Of a stretch of 37,102 nt of DNA, positions 1-6,368 are shown piece after piece. Position 1 is the stretch's first letter. Every line of letters begins with the position of its first letter. This stretch comes from Psychrobacter celer (lineage in GTDB: Bacteria; Pseudomonadota; Gammaproteobacteria; Pseudomonadales; Moraxellaceae). The translations under genes were made by a program, and so were the position numbers. The stretch spans positions 1 through 37,102 of the forward strand of contig NZ_JABASU010000026.1 in the NCBI RefSeq assembly GCF_016107555.1, in the 5' to 3' direction. The notes under the pieces were generated by a model. The model did not search any database and had not been told where the DNA came from. It was given only the letters and a program-made list of their open reading frames with translations.

Positions 1-66
1 AGCTGCGGGGGTGCTCCAGTTGAGATTACCCGCCAGTATATCGAACAGCAAAATATGCCACACTAA
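1..66 (+). CDS. tnpA: IS200/IS605-family transposase TnpA, C-terminal end only (partial at window edge)
   Basis: The first 21 codons in frame 1 read SCGGAPVEITRQYIEQQNMPH and then stop. A GGAPxExxxQYIEQQ tail is the usual C-terminus of IS200/IS605 Y1 transposases, small HUH single-strand transposases of about 130-150 residues. The rest of the gene lies outside the window. The last 37 bases and the following 85 bases are an exact inverted copy of 36519-36640, where a second, damaged copy lies. Whether this copy is intact upstream cannot be seen. Confidence 0.8.
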   Translation, partial: SCGGAPVEITRQYIEQQNMPH

Positions 67-151
67 ACAGCTTTCTTTGCGCAAGCATAACTACTTAAGT
101 TGCCTTATAGCCACCCCCTGAAGTGGGTGGTTTTACGGCAACGCTGGATAA
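67..151 (+). mobile_element. IS200/IS605-type element end with subterminal hairpin
   Basis: Downstream of the tnpA stop, the arms CCACCC and GGGTGG (about 112-130) form a short hairpin, as expected for the imperfect palindrome near IS200/IS605 ends that TnpA binds as single-stranded DNA. Identity with the second copy at 36519-36640 runs to position 151 (ending GGATAA) and then stops, which marks the probable element boundary. IS200/IS605 elements have no terminal inverted repeats and make no target duplication, so the exact cleavage site is not assigned. Confidence 0.65.
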
Positions 152-185
152 ATAATTAAGAATATTTCATTGAGTGCTATATATG

Positions 186-212
186 AGCTACCATTTAGGT
201 GGCTTTTTTTTT
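186..212 (+). terminator. Rho-independent terminator
   Basis: Arms AGCTACC (186-192) and GGTGGCT (198-204) pair with one G-U wobble around an ATTTA loop, followed by nine T residues (204-212). No complete gene lies upstream in the window. It may end tnpA readthrough, or belong to a host gene separated from it by the IS insertion. Confidence 0.7.
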
Positions 213-260
213 GATTTAAAAATTCTAGCTCGCTTCTCACATATTAAAAAATGACAGGCA

Positions 261-289
261 TTGAACAACTTATAACATTCATTTAAAAT
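261..289 (+). promoter_or_regulatory. Candidate sigma70 promoter of nnrS-nsrR
   Basis: TTGAAC (261-266) and TAAAAT (284-289) are separated by 17 bases, a good -35/-10 pair. The predicted start of transcription is near 296, about 18 bases before the first nnrS start codon. The -10 element lies inside the palindrome at 273-297, so a bound repressor would block the promoter. Confidence 0.55.
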
Positions 290-297
290 GAATGTTA
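273..297 (+). promoter_or_regulatory. NsrR-type operator, perfect 25-bp palindrome
   Basis: The half-site AACATTCATTT (274-284) is followed by one base and its exact inverted complement (286-296). One more base pairs on each side. The layout of two 11-bp arms around one central base, with AA-ATTT outer and inner bases, fits the known NsrR site (AAGATGCATTT, then its complement). It covers the candidate -10 of nnrS, and nsrR is the second gene of the same unit, so NO-relieved autorepression is the natural reading. The match is by eye. Confidence 0.7.
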
Positions 298-313
298 AAT
301 AACTGTTATTTAA

Positions 314-1570
314 ATGAATCACTATCATAAGCTGAACGCTATGCAATCAATCAAATTACCGACGCAGCCACCAAGCTCACCGCACCCTATTCTCAATCTT
401 AGTTTTCGCGTTTTCTTTAGTGGGGCGGCAGTCTTTGCAGTAATTATCATGACTTTATGGGCGTTCGTTTTTACCGGTCATACTGATATCGACGCGCAGA
501 CATTGAATCCGCTGTATTGGCATGGTCATGAGATGATTTATGGTTATGCTTTAGCCGTGGTCGCAGGTTTTTTATTGACCGCTGTGCAGACTTGGACTGG
601 GGTGAAGATGCCTTATGGCTATAAGCTGCTAGCTATTTTTAGCTATTGGTTAATCGCGCGCTTGAGCTGGTTGGCCTTTGGCTTAGGTCTAGATATTGGT
701 GCGGGGCTACTACTATTAGCGGCTATATTTGATATGTTGTTTGTCGCCTCAATGGCGTGGGTAGTGTTTCGAGCCGTACTGCAAGTTAAGCAATACAAGC
801 AAATGGGGATTTTGGCCAAACTTGCGCTACTCACCTTAGGCAATGGACTGTGCTATTGGGGCATTTTTGCTAATGATATGACTGTCACTAAGATAGGGGT
901 GTATTTAGGGTTTTATCTAATTATCGGCTTAGTGTTGACGATTGGCCGGCGCGTGGTACCGTTTTTTATTGAGCGCGGATTGGCCTATGATGGTATTGAT
1001 GTCAAAGTGCGCAATAGCAAATGGCAAGATGTCTTGAGTCTGGTTTTTTTCTTGACTTTTTTTATCATTGATCTATTTTATCCTAATAAATATCTGCTCA
1101 CTATCACTGCTCTTGGCGTCGCTATAGTCAATCTCATACGTTTAGCCGGTTGGTATCACCCAAAGATTTGGCAAAAGCCTTTACTTTGGTCCTTGTATTT
1201 AGCGTTTTTGGGCATGTGTTTAAGCTTCGTCTTATATGCTTTGCAGCCTTGGCTTGGCTTTAGTCACAGTCTGGCGGTACACGCTTTATCTATCGCTGGC
1301 GTTGGTATGATGACACTGGCGATGATGGCGCGAGTATCACTAGGGCATACAGGGCGCAATATTCATCAGCCGCCAAAGATGGTCAATGTGATGTTTGCGC
1401 TCATGGTATTAGTATTTGTCAGCCGCGCATTTTTACCTATTATCGCTGTCGAACATTACTTATTATGGGTGATGATTGCGCAAGGCGCTTGGATTAGCTG
1501 CTTTGTACTATTTTGCATCAGCTATTTACCGATATTGTCCAAGCCCAGACCAGATGGTTTGTTTGGTTAA
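314..1570 (+). CDS. nnrS: NnrS family haem/copper inner-membrane protein
   Basis: A 418-residue polytopic membrane protein with about 12 hydrophobic segments and almost no soluble domain, the length and shape of NnrS. Family signatures visible are WHGHEM at residues 69-74, in the first large loop, and a late MMTLAMMARVSLGHTGR stretch. NnrS proteins accompany nitric oxide and denitrification genes and protect cells against nitrosative stress; the biochemical reaction is not settled. The next gene, nsrR, starts 27 bases after the stop, and the NsrR-like palindrome covers the promoter, so the two genes probably form one NO-induced unit. Neither ATG 314 nor the in-frame ATG 341 has a good Shine-Dalgarno sequence, so the first ~10 residues are uncertain. 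Confidence 0.9.
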   Translation: MNHYHKLNAMQSIKLPTQPPSSPHPILNLSFRVFFSGAAVFAVIIMTLWAFVFTGHTDIDAQTLNPLYWHGHEMIYGYALAVVAGFLLTAVQTWTGVKMPYGYKLLAIFSYWLIARLSWLAFGLGLDIGAGLLLLAAIFDMLFVASMAWVVFRAVLQVKQYKQMGILAKLALLTLGNGLCYWGIFANDMTVTKIGVYLGFYLIIGLVLTIGRRVVPFFIERGLAYDGIDVKVRNSKWQDVLSLVFFLTFFIIDLFYPNKYLLTITALGVAIVNLIRLAGWYHPKIWQKPLLWSLYLAFLGMCLSFVLYALQPWLGFSHSLAVHALSIAGVGMMTLAMMARVSLGHTGRNIHQPPKMVNVMFALMVLVFVSRAFLPIIAVEHYLLWVMIAQGAWISCFVLFCISYLPILSKPRPDGLFG

Positions 1571-1597
1571 ATTTGAATTGTTAAGGAGCATTTGCCC

Positions 1598-2128
1598 ATG
1601 AAGTTGACGAACTATAGTGATTATGCGCTGCGCTCCTTAATCTATCTAGCCGTAAAGCCTGAGGCGCAGGCTTTAGCGAACATCAGTGATATTGCTAACA
1701 GCTATGATATCTCGAGAAGTCATCTGACAAAGATTATTCATCAATTAGGTCAATTGGGTTATATAGAGACGATTCGCGGTAAAAATGGCGGTATCAGGCT
1801 TGCCCGTGCGCCTGAAAATATCAATTTAGGTATACTCATTAAGCAGATAGAGCCGGACTTTGCGTTGGTTGAGTGCTTTGCGGCAACTGTACCTAAGACT
1901 GATGCCACGACGCAACAAGGCTTACCGATAACCTTGATTGATGAAACGGCTGATGAGACAGCTAACGAGCCCTTATCAGTTACAAAGCAAGGCTGCGTCA
2001 TCAGTCCTGCATGCCGATTAAAGGGTGTGTTTTTTGAAGCTCTTACTGCTTTTGTGAGTGTTTTAGAGGGCTATACTTTAGCTGATATCATTAATAATAA
2101 AATTGAATTAAAGGCTTTGTTATCTTAA
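1598..2128 (+). CDS. nsrR: Rrf2-family nitric oxide-sensing repressor NsrR
   Basis: A 176-residue Rrf2 protein. The N-terminal winged helix (residues 1-75) carries MKLTNYSDYALRSLIYLA and IRGKNGGIRL, very close to NsrR of enterics. NsrR binds a [4Fe-4S] cluster through three cysteines and loses DNA binding when NO destroys it. The cysteines here are C93, C133 and C139. The spacing of the last two (CVISPAC) is normal, but about 35 residues, low in complexity and rich in T, D and E, separate the first two, where E. coli NsrR has only four. Start: ATG 1598 has AAGGAG nine bases upstream, preferred to the TTG at 1592. The gene follows nnrS and is probably autoregulated through the palindrome at 273-297. 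Confidence 0.9.
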   Translation: MKLTNYSDYALRSLIYLAVKPEAQALANISDIANSYDISRSHLTKIIHQLGQLGYIETIRGKNGGIRLARAPENINLGILIKQIEPDFALVECFAATVPKTDATTQQGLPITLIDETADETANEPLSVTKQGCVISPACRLKGVFFEALTAFVSVLEGYTLADIINNKIELKALLS

Positions 2129-2290
2129 TTCAGTATTCGTGCTAAACATCAGAAGCGATAAAACATCTGGCTCGGATGCATATAAGCAGCGATATCATGT
2201 AATAGCGTACTGCTTTGTAGTAAAAGTTGTGCTATAACAATATATAACTCGCCTAAATAGCTTCTCATTTCCCATAAAAGAGATAATCCG

Positions 2291-2734
2291 ATGTTTAAAA
2301 TAAAAGTAGAGCGTACCGTAAATAAACCGATTGATGAGGTGTTTGAAGCCATAAGCGATCATGCCAGTTATGGATTATTCAAAGCGGTAGGGGCGGCTAA
2401 GCTACTAACAAAAGGCGATGACGAGCGTAACGGCGTTGGTGCTTTACGTACCATTCAGACGGGACCAGTCAAATTTTGGGAGCGAATTACGGCGTTTGAG
2501 CGCCCGACTCATATGCAGTACAAGATTGAAAAAGCCAGACCTGTTAAAGTGGATCACCGCAAAGGGAGCATAGATTTAAAAGATTTAGGCGATGGTACTA
2601 CGCAGGTAACATGGATATCTGAAGGTCGATTAGTGATACCATTACCTCTGATCGGCCGCTTGCTTGATCGCAAGATGCAAAAACAAGGTACGGTAGGATT
2701 TAGTAGTATACTCAAATCCATAGAAAGCCGCTAA
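2291..2734 (+). CDS. SRPBCC (START/polyketide cyclase-like) family protein
   Basis: A 147-residue soluble protein with the layout of the SRPBCC superfamily: an N-terminal strand and helix (VERTVNKPIDEVFEAISDHASYGLF), a GVGALRTIQTGPVKFWERITAFERP core, and a long amphipathic C-terminal helix (LIGRLLDRKMQKQGTVGFSSILKSIE). Such proteins bind hydrophobic ligands in a deep cavity; ligand and function cannot be told here. ATG 2291 is preceded only by a weak AAGAGAT. The gene stands alone, 162 bases after nsrR, and its stop codon lies inside the stem of a terminator. Confidence 0.8.
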   Translation: MFKIKVERTVNKPIDEVFEAISDHASYGLFKAVGAAKLLTKGDDERNGVGALRTIQTGPVKFWERITAFERPTHMQYKIEKARPVKVDHRKGSIDLKDLGDGTTQVTWISEGRLVIPLPLIGRLLDRKMQKQGTVGFSSILKSIESR

Positions 2735-2745
2735 TTTAGCGGCTT
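2725..2745. terminator. Bidirectional hairpin terminator overlapping a stop codon
   Basis: AAGCCGCTAA (2725-2734) and TTAGCGGCTT (2736-2745) are exact inverted complements; allowing for a realistic loop, about eight base pairs form. The TAA stop of the SRPBCC gene is part of the left arm. The weak T-tract (CGTCTATTTT) makes it a modest terminator for the + strand. The convergent gene ending at 2781 could use it from the other side. Confidence 0.6.
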
Positions 2746-2780
2746 CGTCTATTTTAAATTTTGAGCTGTATCTCGTAATC

Positions 2781-3092
2781 TTATTCTGCTTTGTTCTTAG
2801 CCGCTTCAAGCTCATTGAAGCGCGCTAACTGCTCAGGTGTGGCTGGCTGTTGATACTTCTGCTTCCACTCAGAGTAGGGCATACCATAGATCAGCTCACG
2901 AGCGTCTTCATAGTCGATGTCGATACCACGCTCCTCGCCAGCCGCTTTATACCACTTGGACAAGCAGTTGCGACAAAAGTCAGCAAGGTTCATCAGCTCG
3001 ATATTTTGTACATCTTTACGCTCATCTAAATGAGCCAATAAACGCCGAAATGCCGCTGCTTCTAGTTCGATATTGGACTCTAGTTTTGCCAT
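2781..3092 (-). CDS. DUF1244 domain-containing protein
   Basis: A 103-residue soluble protein that matches the DUF1244 family: FRRLLAHLDERKDVQNIELM, then NLADFCRNCLSKWY with a CxxC pair at C40 and C43, then an acidic stretch ending YEDARELIYGMPYSEWK. The family is widespread in proteobacteria and has no established function; the CxxC pair suggests metal or redox chemistry but does not prove it. Start ATG 3092 has AAGGAAA upstream. It lies 63 bases downstream of the first MBL-like gene on the same strand and may be cotranscribed with it. Confidence 0.85.
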   Translation of the reverse strand: MAKLESNIELEAAAFRRLLAHLDERKDVQNIELMNLADFCRNCLSKWYKAAGEERGIDIDYEDARELIYGMPYSEWKQKYQQPATPEQLARFNELEAAKNKAE

Positions 3093-3155
3093 AGTTTTTC
3101 CTTATCTTTACTGTGCATCTATAAATGCAGAGGCTTTTATTAAACTGAATCTTCC

Positions 3156-3899
3156 TTAAGCATTTTCAAGCTTAGGGCGAGCCTTATTTACGGCTTTAAG
3201 TAACGCTTCTTCAAACTCGCCTTGTTTAAATTTGACTAAGTAAGAGTGCGCGGCGCAGAAGTTACGTACGTCCCAGTCATGAGCAATTTGAGTCGCCCAG
3301 TCACAGTACTCTTTGCCGGCATTCCGCTCGTCTTTAAGCGCTTTTTTGGTTGTGGGATGCAGCATCACCTCTGGCAATACTTTGCCTAATAGTTTGGTTG
3401 GCGGACTCATAAAAGTATCATCAACGTGCAAGCTTTTACTCGCAGGATGATAAGCCAATAACGAGCCGGCATGAATCATCTCATTAGCATGGATATAATC
3501 GATGCCTTGTGACATAGAGAACTCAAGCTCAGGATAGCGCTTAGCGACCACATCACTCTCGACCAAGTCTTCACTCCAGTCCACCTCTGGTACGTGTTTG
3601 GCGTGGCGACGACTGCCGTAAAAGGTAGCTTGCGGGAAATCTTGTGCCATCTGTGCGCAGTGAACCGTGTGGAATGGATGTACGTTCAATACCGCTTCGA
3701 CGTCTTGACCGTTATTAGTCAAGGCCATCACTTTATCGCGCACTTCACCTGTCAGCTTATAGCTGTCTAAGAAGATAAACTTGCCGGACTCTAATTTGAC
3801 AAGCGAGCACTGCGTACCGATATTGATAACACCGCCGATGCGAAACTCGCCGCGTATGTTCCAAAACCCTGACCCTAGATCATGTATCTTTTCTGCCAT
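3156..3899 (-). CDS. Atypical metallo-beta-lactamase-like protein, copy 1
   Basis: A 247-residue soluble protein without signal peptide. Several features recall the MBL fold: an N-terminal FWNIRGEF...SGKFIFLDSY strand pair, a histidine cluster HPFHTVH at residues 74-80, VDDTF at 159-163 where the bridging Asp would be, and CAAHS at 215-219 as a late His. The cluster lacks the Asp of the canonical HxHxDH motif, so metal binding and hydrolase activity are inference. The enzyme's substrate is unknown; DUF4336-like proteins are a possible relative. Start ATG 3899 has GGAGGAG seven bases upstream. A clear paralogue lies 189 bases upstream on the same strand. Confidence 0.6.
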   Translation of the reverse strand: MAEKIHDLGSGFWNIRGEFRIGGVINIGTQCSLVKLESGKFIFLDSYKLTGEVRDKVMALTNNGQDVEAVLNVHPFHTVHCAQMAQDFPQATFYGSRRHAKHVPEVDWSEDLVESDVVAKRYPELEFSMSQGIDYIHANEMIHAGSLLAYHPASKSLHVDDTFMSPPTKLLGKVLPEVMLHPTTKKALKDERNAGKEYCDWATQIAHDWDVRNFCAAHSYLVKFKQGEFEEALLKAVNKARPKLENA

Positions 3900-4088
3900 G
3901 GTTATTCTCCTCCATGATGTTAATAATTTTAATTGTAAACTCTATGATAGTACATCGTTTGATAAACAAGTCACTAGTAAAGAGTAATGGATTCAAGCCG
4001 CTAGTATCGTTACACAACTTTTGTAACTTGTCCCAAGCTTTACAGTTGCCGTAACTGCATATCGATTAGGCCTTTCGACTAAGTCTGG

Positions 4089-4862
4089 CTAGGTCTGGCT
4101 AGAGGCCGCTTCTAAATCAGCGCGCGCGTTATCAATTCTCGATAGCAATGCAGCTTCAAACTCACCTTCTGCAAAGACGACTAGACCAGAATGGGCCCCG
4201 CAAAAGTTACGCACCTCTCGCCACTCGTGAGCAAGCTTTGTCGCCCAGTCGCAGTACGCTTTGCCAGCGTCAGGCTCATCTTTTAATGCTTTAAGTGTGG
4301 TCGCATGTAGGTTGATACCGGCTTGCACATCATTAAACTTCTTTGATGGCGGTATCTCAAAGGTATCGTCGACATAAAGGCTTTGACTGGCAGGGTGATA
4401 GACGAGAAGCGAGCCTGAATGTACGGAGTCGTCTGGGGCTATGTAATAGATACCTTTTGGTTGTGAAAACTGTAGCTCAGGGTAGCGCTGGGCTACAGCT
4501 TCGCTTTCTACGTAATCCTTGCTCCAGTTGACCTCGGGCACCTGCTTATGATGGCGAGCGCTACCATAGAAAGTAGCGTGCGGAAAATCCTTGGCAACGC
4601 GCGCACAGTGTACAGTGTGAAAGGGATGTACATTGAGCACGGCTTCAATATCTTTACCATTATTGGTCAGCGCCAGCACTTGCTCGCGCACCTCACCAGT
4701 TAAAGTATAGCTATCTAGCAAAATAAACTTCCCTGATGCTAGCTTAATGAGCGCTGATTGATTACCGATATCGACCATACCATTTCTGACAAAAGAGCCT
4801 CTAATGTTCCAAAACCCAGCGCCTAGGTCATGTATCTGATCTTTTTTAAATTCTTCTGACAT
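4089..4862 (-). CDS. Atypical metallo-beta-lactamase-like protein, copy 2
   Basis: A 257-residue paralogue of the 3156-3899 product, clearly more than half identical by eye over the whole length. It keeps the same HPFHTVH cluster, the VDDTF segment and a GAHS motif. Differences are an N-terminal MSEEFKKDQ extension, a one-residue insertion near the end (HEWREVRNFC), and a longer Ala/Ser C-terminus. The residues that would bind metal are unchanged, so both copies are probably active. Start ATG 4862 has AGAGG five bases upstream. The 189 bases between the copies leave room for separate promoters. Function unknown. Confidence 0.6.
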   Translation of the reverse strand: MSEEFKKDQIHDLGAGFWNIRGSFVRNGMVDIGNQSALIKLASGKFILLDSYTLTGEVREQVLALTNNGKDIEAVLNVHPFHTVHCARVAKDFPHATFYGSARHHKQVPEVNWSKDYVESEAVAQRYPELQFSQPKGIYYIAPDDSVHSGSLLVYHPASQSLYVDDTFEIPPSKKFNDVQAGINLHATTLKALKDEPDAGKAYCDWATKLAHEWREVRNFCGAHSGLVVFAEGEFEAALLSRIDNARADLEAASSQT

Positions 4863-5034
4863 ATAAGCCTCTATAGTGAATGACGTTCACGAATGTATAA
4901 AAGTAGTCTTTTAAGTGGTTTTTTGAATAATTCTTTTTATTCACTCGGGAACTATAATACGCTTAATTAGTTAGACTTATCCCTACGGTAACTTTTGTTG
5001 TACAGGGAACATACAAGCCAAGTATGCAAGTCAG

Positions 5035-5982
5035 TTAGGGACAGTCAGCGTAATCATAATTCGATATACGCGGGCTTATGCTATAGTCTTCTCGACCACA
5101 TAAGAACTGATCAAAGCGGGTATCGCCATTGATATGACGCTGCATCCACGCGATACTAGGCTTGCTTAGTAGCTTTTCATTCAAGCGGTAACTTGGACAG
5201 AGATGGCTGGCGTTATTGACCTCAATCTTCATCTTAGGCCCTGTCGCTTGTTTATAAAACAAATTGGTATACTTGTTATTAGCCGCAATAACATCGTACT
5301 CACAGGAGATAACAAAAGTCGGCGTTGTTACTTCACCATAGCTTTTATCATGATAAGGGGCGAGTGGCATAATGGCGCGTACGTCGCTACGCGTAGATGC
5401 CAGTTTGAGCGCGCCGCCCCCGCCCATGGACCAACCAATTGCCCCTAAGCGATCAGGATCTACTATATTGCCTACGGTATTATCGCTGATTACATAATCT
5501 AAAGCGTGGCTTAGCTGCTTAGCGCGGCTATCGGGTCTATCATAAATAGAGTTGGTATTCATTGTAATCACGACAAAGCCCCAAGCAGCTAGGCGGGGTC
5601 CCAACCATTTAATCGACGATTCATAAGAGACGTAGCCAGGTATCACAGCAATTGCGCCCAAACGTCCGCAGTTGCCAGCGTTAGTCGGATAGTAAATAGT
5701 GCCACCGCCAAAGCCGTCTACTAACTCACGTGGTACTTTTTTGCTAGCAATGTTAAAGGGTCCGTTATTTTTTGTTTGACTTAAATTATCAGCGCTAATT
5801 GCACTGTCAGGAATACAAGTGACATCTTGGTTTAGCGATGCTACCGACGTTGAGGTTGGCGTTGGCACTGTCTGTGTCGTTTCTGTTAGTGCAATCTTAG
5901 CTGAAGCAGGCGCTGTAGACAGTAGCGCGTAGGTAGCTATTGTGATTGTAGCTATACTCAAACGCATTAGGCAATTCGTCAT
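5035..5982 (-). CDS. lip1: Secreted PETase-like polyester hydrolase (Lip1/Mors1 type)
   Basis: A 315-residue alpha/beta hydrolase with a signal peptide ending ASA-K near residue 28, so it is exported. The nucleophile motif GWSMGGGG places Ser185; Asp230 (CEYDVIA) and His260 (NNASHLC) complete the triad, with Tyr117 (GYVSY) and Met186 as oxyanion positions. Its alignment with Ideonella PETase is obvious: SIKWxGPRLA, GFVVIT, TNS, GWSMGGGG, AWM. The cysteine pairs C227/C262 and C295/C314 match both PETase disulphides, including the active-site one that distinguishes PETase from actinobacterial cutinases. Tyr210 replaces the wobbling Trp185 of PETase. The C-terminal half is nearly that of Lip1/Mors1 of Moraxella sp. 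TA144, a cold-active polyester hydrolase. ATG 5982 lacks a clear Shine-Dalgarno; M6 is an alternative start. Activity on any given polyester is inference. Confidence 0.88.
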   Translation of the reverse strand: MTNCLMRLSIATITIATYALLSTAPASAKIALTETTQTVPTPTSTSVASLNQDVTCIPDSAISADNLSQTKNNGPFNIASKKVPRELVDGFGGGTIYYPTNAGNCGRLGAIAVIPGYVSYESSIKWLGPRLAAWGFVVITMNTNSIYDRPDSRAKQLSHALDYVISDNTVGNIVDPDRLGAIGWSMGGGGALKLASTRSDVRAIMPLAPYHDKSYGEVTTPTFVISCEYDVIAANNKYTNLFYKQATGPKMKIEVNNASHLCPSYRLNEKLLSKPSIAWMQRHINGDTRFDQFLCGREDYSISPRISNYDYADCP

Positions 5983-5984
5983 AG

Positions 5985-6010
5985 TAGTTGTCTTTTGATA
6001 GTTGTCTTTT
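5985..6010. repeat. 12-bp direct repeat in the hydrolase leader
   Basis: TAGTTGTCTTTT occurs at 5985-5996 and again at 5999-6010, two bases apart, ending three bases from the lip1 start codon. On the gene's strand it reads AAAAGACAACTA twice. It occupies the ribosome-binding region, so it could affect translation, but it may simply be slippage. Confidence 0.6.
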
Positions 6011-6075
6011 AAAAAGTTCAGTGCATTGCTTAATAGTCAATCTTAACAACAGAGTAAGCTGATAAAAGCCGATTT

Positions 6076-6104
6076 ATAGTAGGTTTTAATAGTTAATATG
6101 TCAA
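6076..6104 (-). promoter_or_regulatory. Candidate promoter of the polyester hydrolase gene
   Basis: On the minus strand a perfect -35 TTGACA (6104-6099) is followed after 17 bases by TACTAT (6081-6076). The predicted transcript starts near 6069, giving a leader of roughly 85 bases that includes the 12-bp direct repeat. Confidence 0.5.
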
Positions 6105-6253
6105 AGAGAGCGATGTATAAGCTTAGGACTTGTTGGACGTTATTTTTGCTGGACGTTTAAGAATGTCCATACTCAGATAGAATACCGAGCCACTTGAGAG
6201 CCTAGGTGATAAGTATCAATAACATTTTGTGCCCTTAAAACTGATATCGCTCG

Positions 6254-6262
6254 TGCTATAGT
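6254..6262 (+). promoter_or_regulatory. Candidate extended -10 promoter of the MFS gene
   Basis: TGCTATAGT is an extended -10 element (TGnTATAGT) without a good -35. The predicted start near 6269 would give a leader of about 100 bases that contains both hairpins at 6279-6348. Confidence 0.35.
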
Positions 6263-6278
6263 GCTTCATTAATTAATA

Positions 6279-6348
6279 AGCGCTAAGGGTTAGTAGGTAA
6301 TTAAAATACCTAGAGCGCTACTTTCTTTTTACTTACGCTTTTTAGCGT
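6279..6348 (+). promoter_or_regulatory. Two hairpins in the 5' leader of the MFS transporter gene
   Basis: Hairpin 1 has inner arms TAGGTA (6294-6299) and TACCTA (6307-6312), with outer arms AGCGCT (6279-6284) and AGCGCT (6314-6319) separated by an asymmetric bulge. Hairpin 2 is ACGCT (6335-6339), TTTT, AGCGT (6344-6348), ending 20 bases before the TTG start. It does not match a riboswitch class I can recognise. A regulatory role is inference. Confidence 0.4.
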
Positions 6349-6368
6349 CCAATATAGTCAGTACTATT

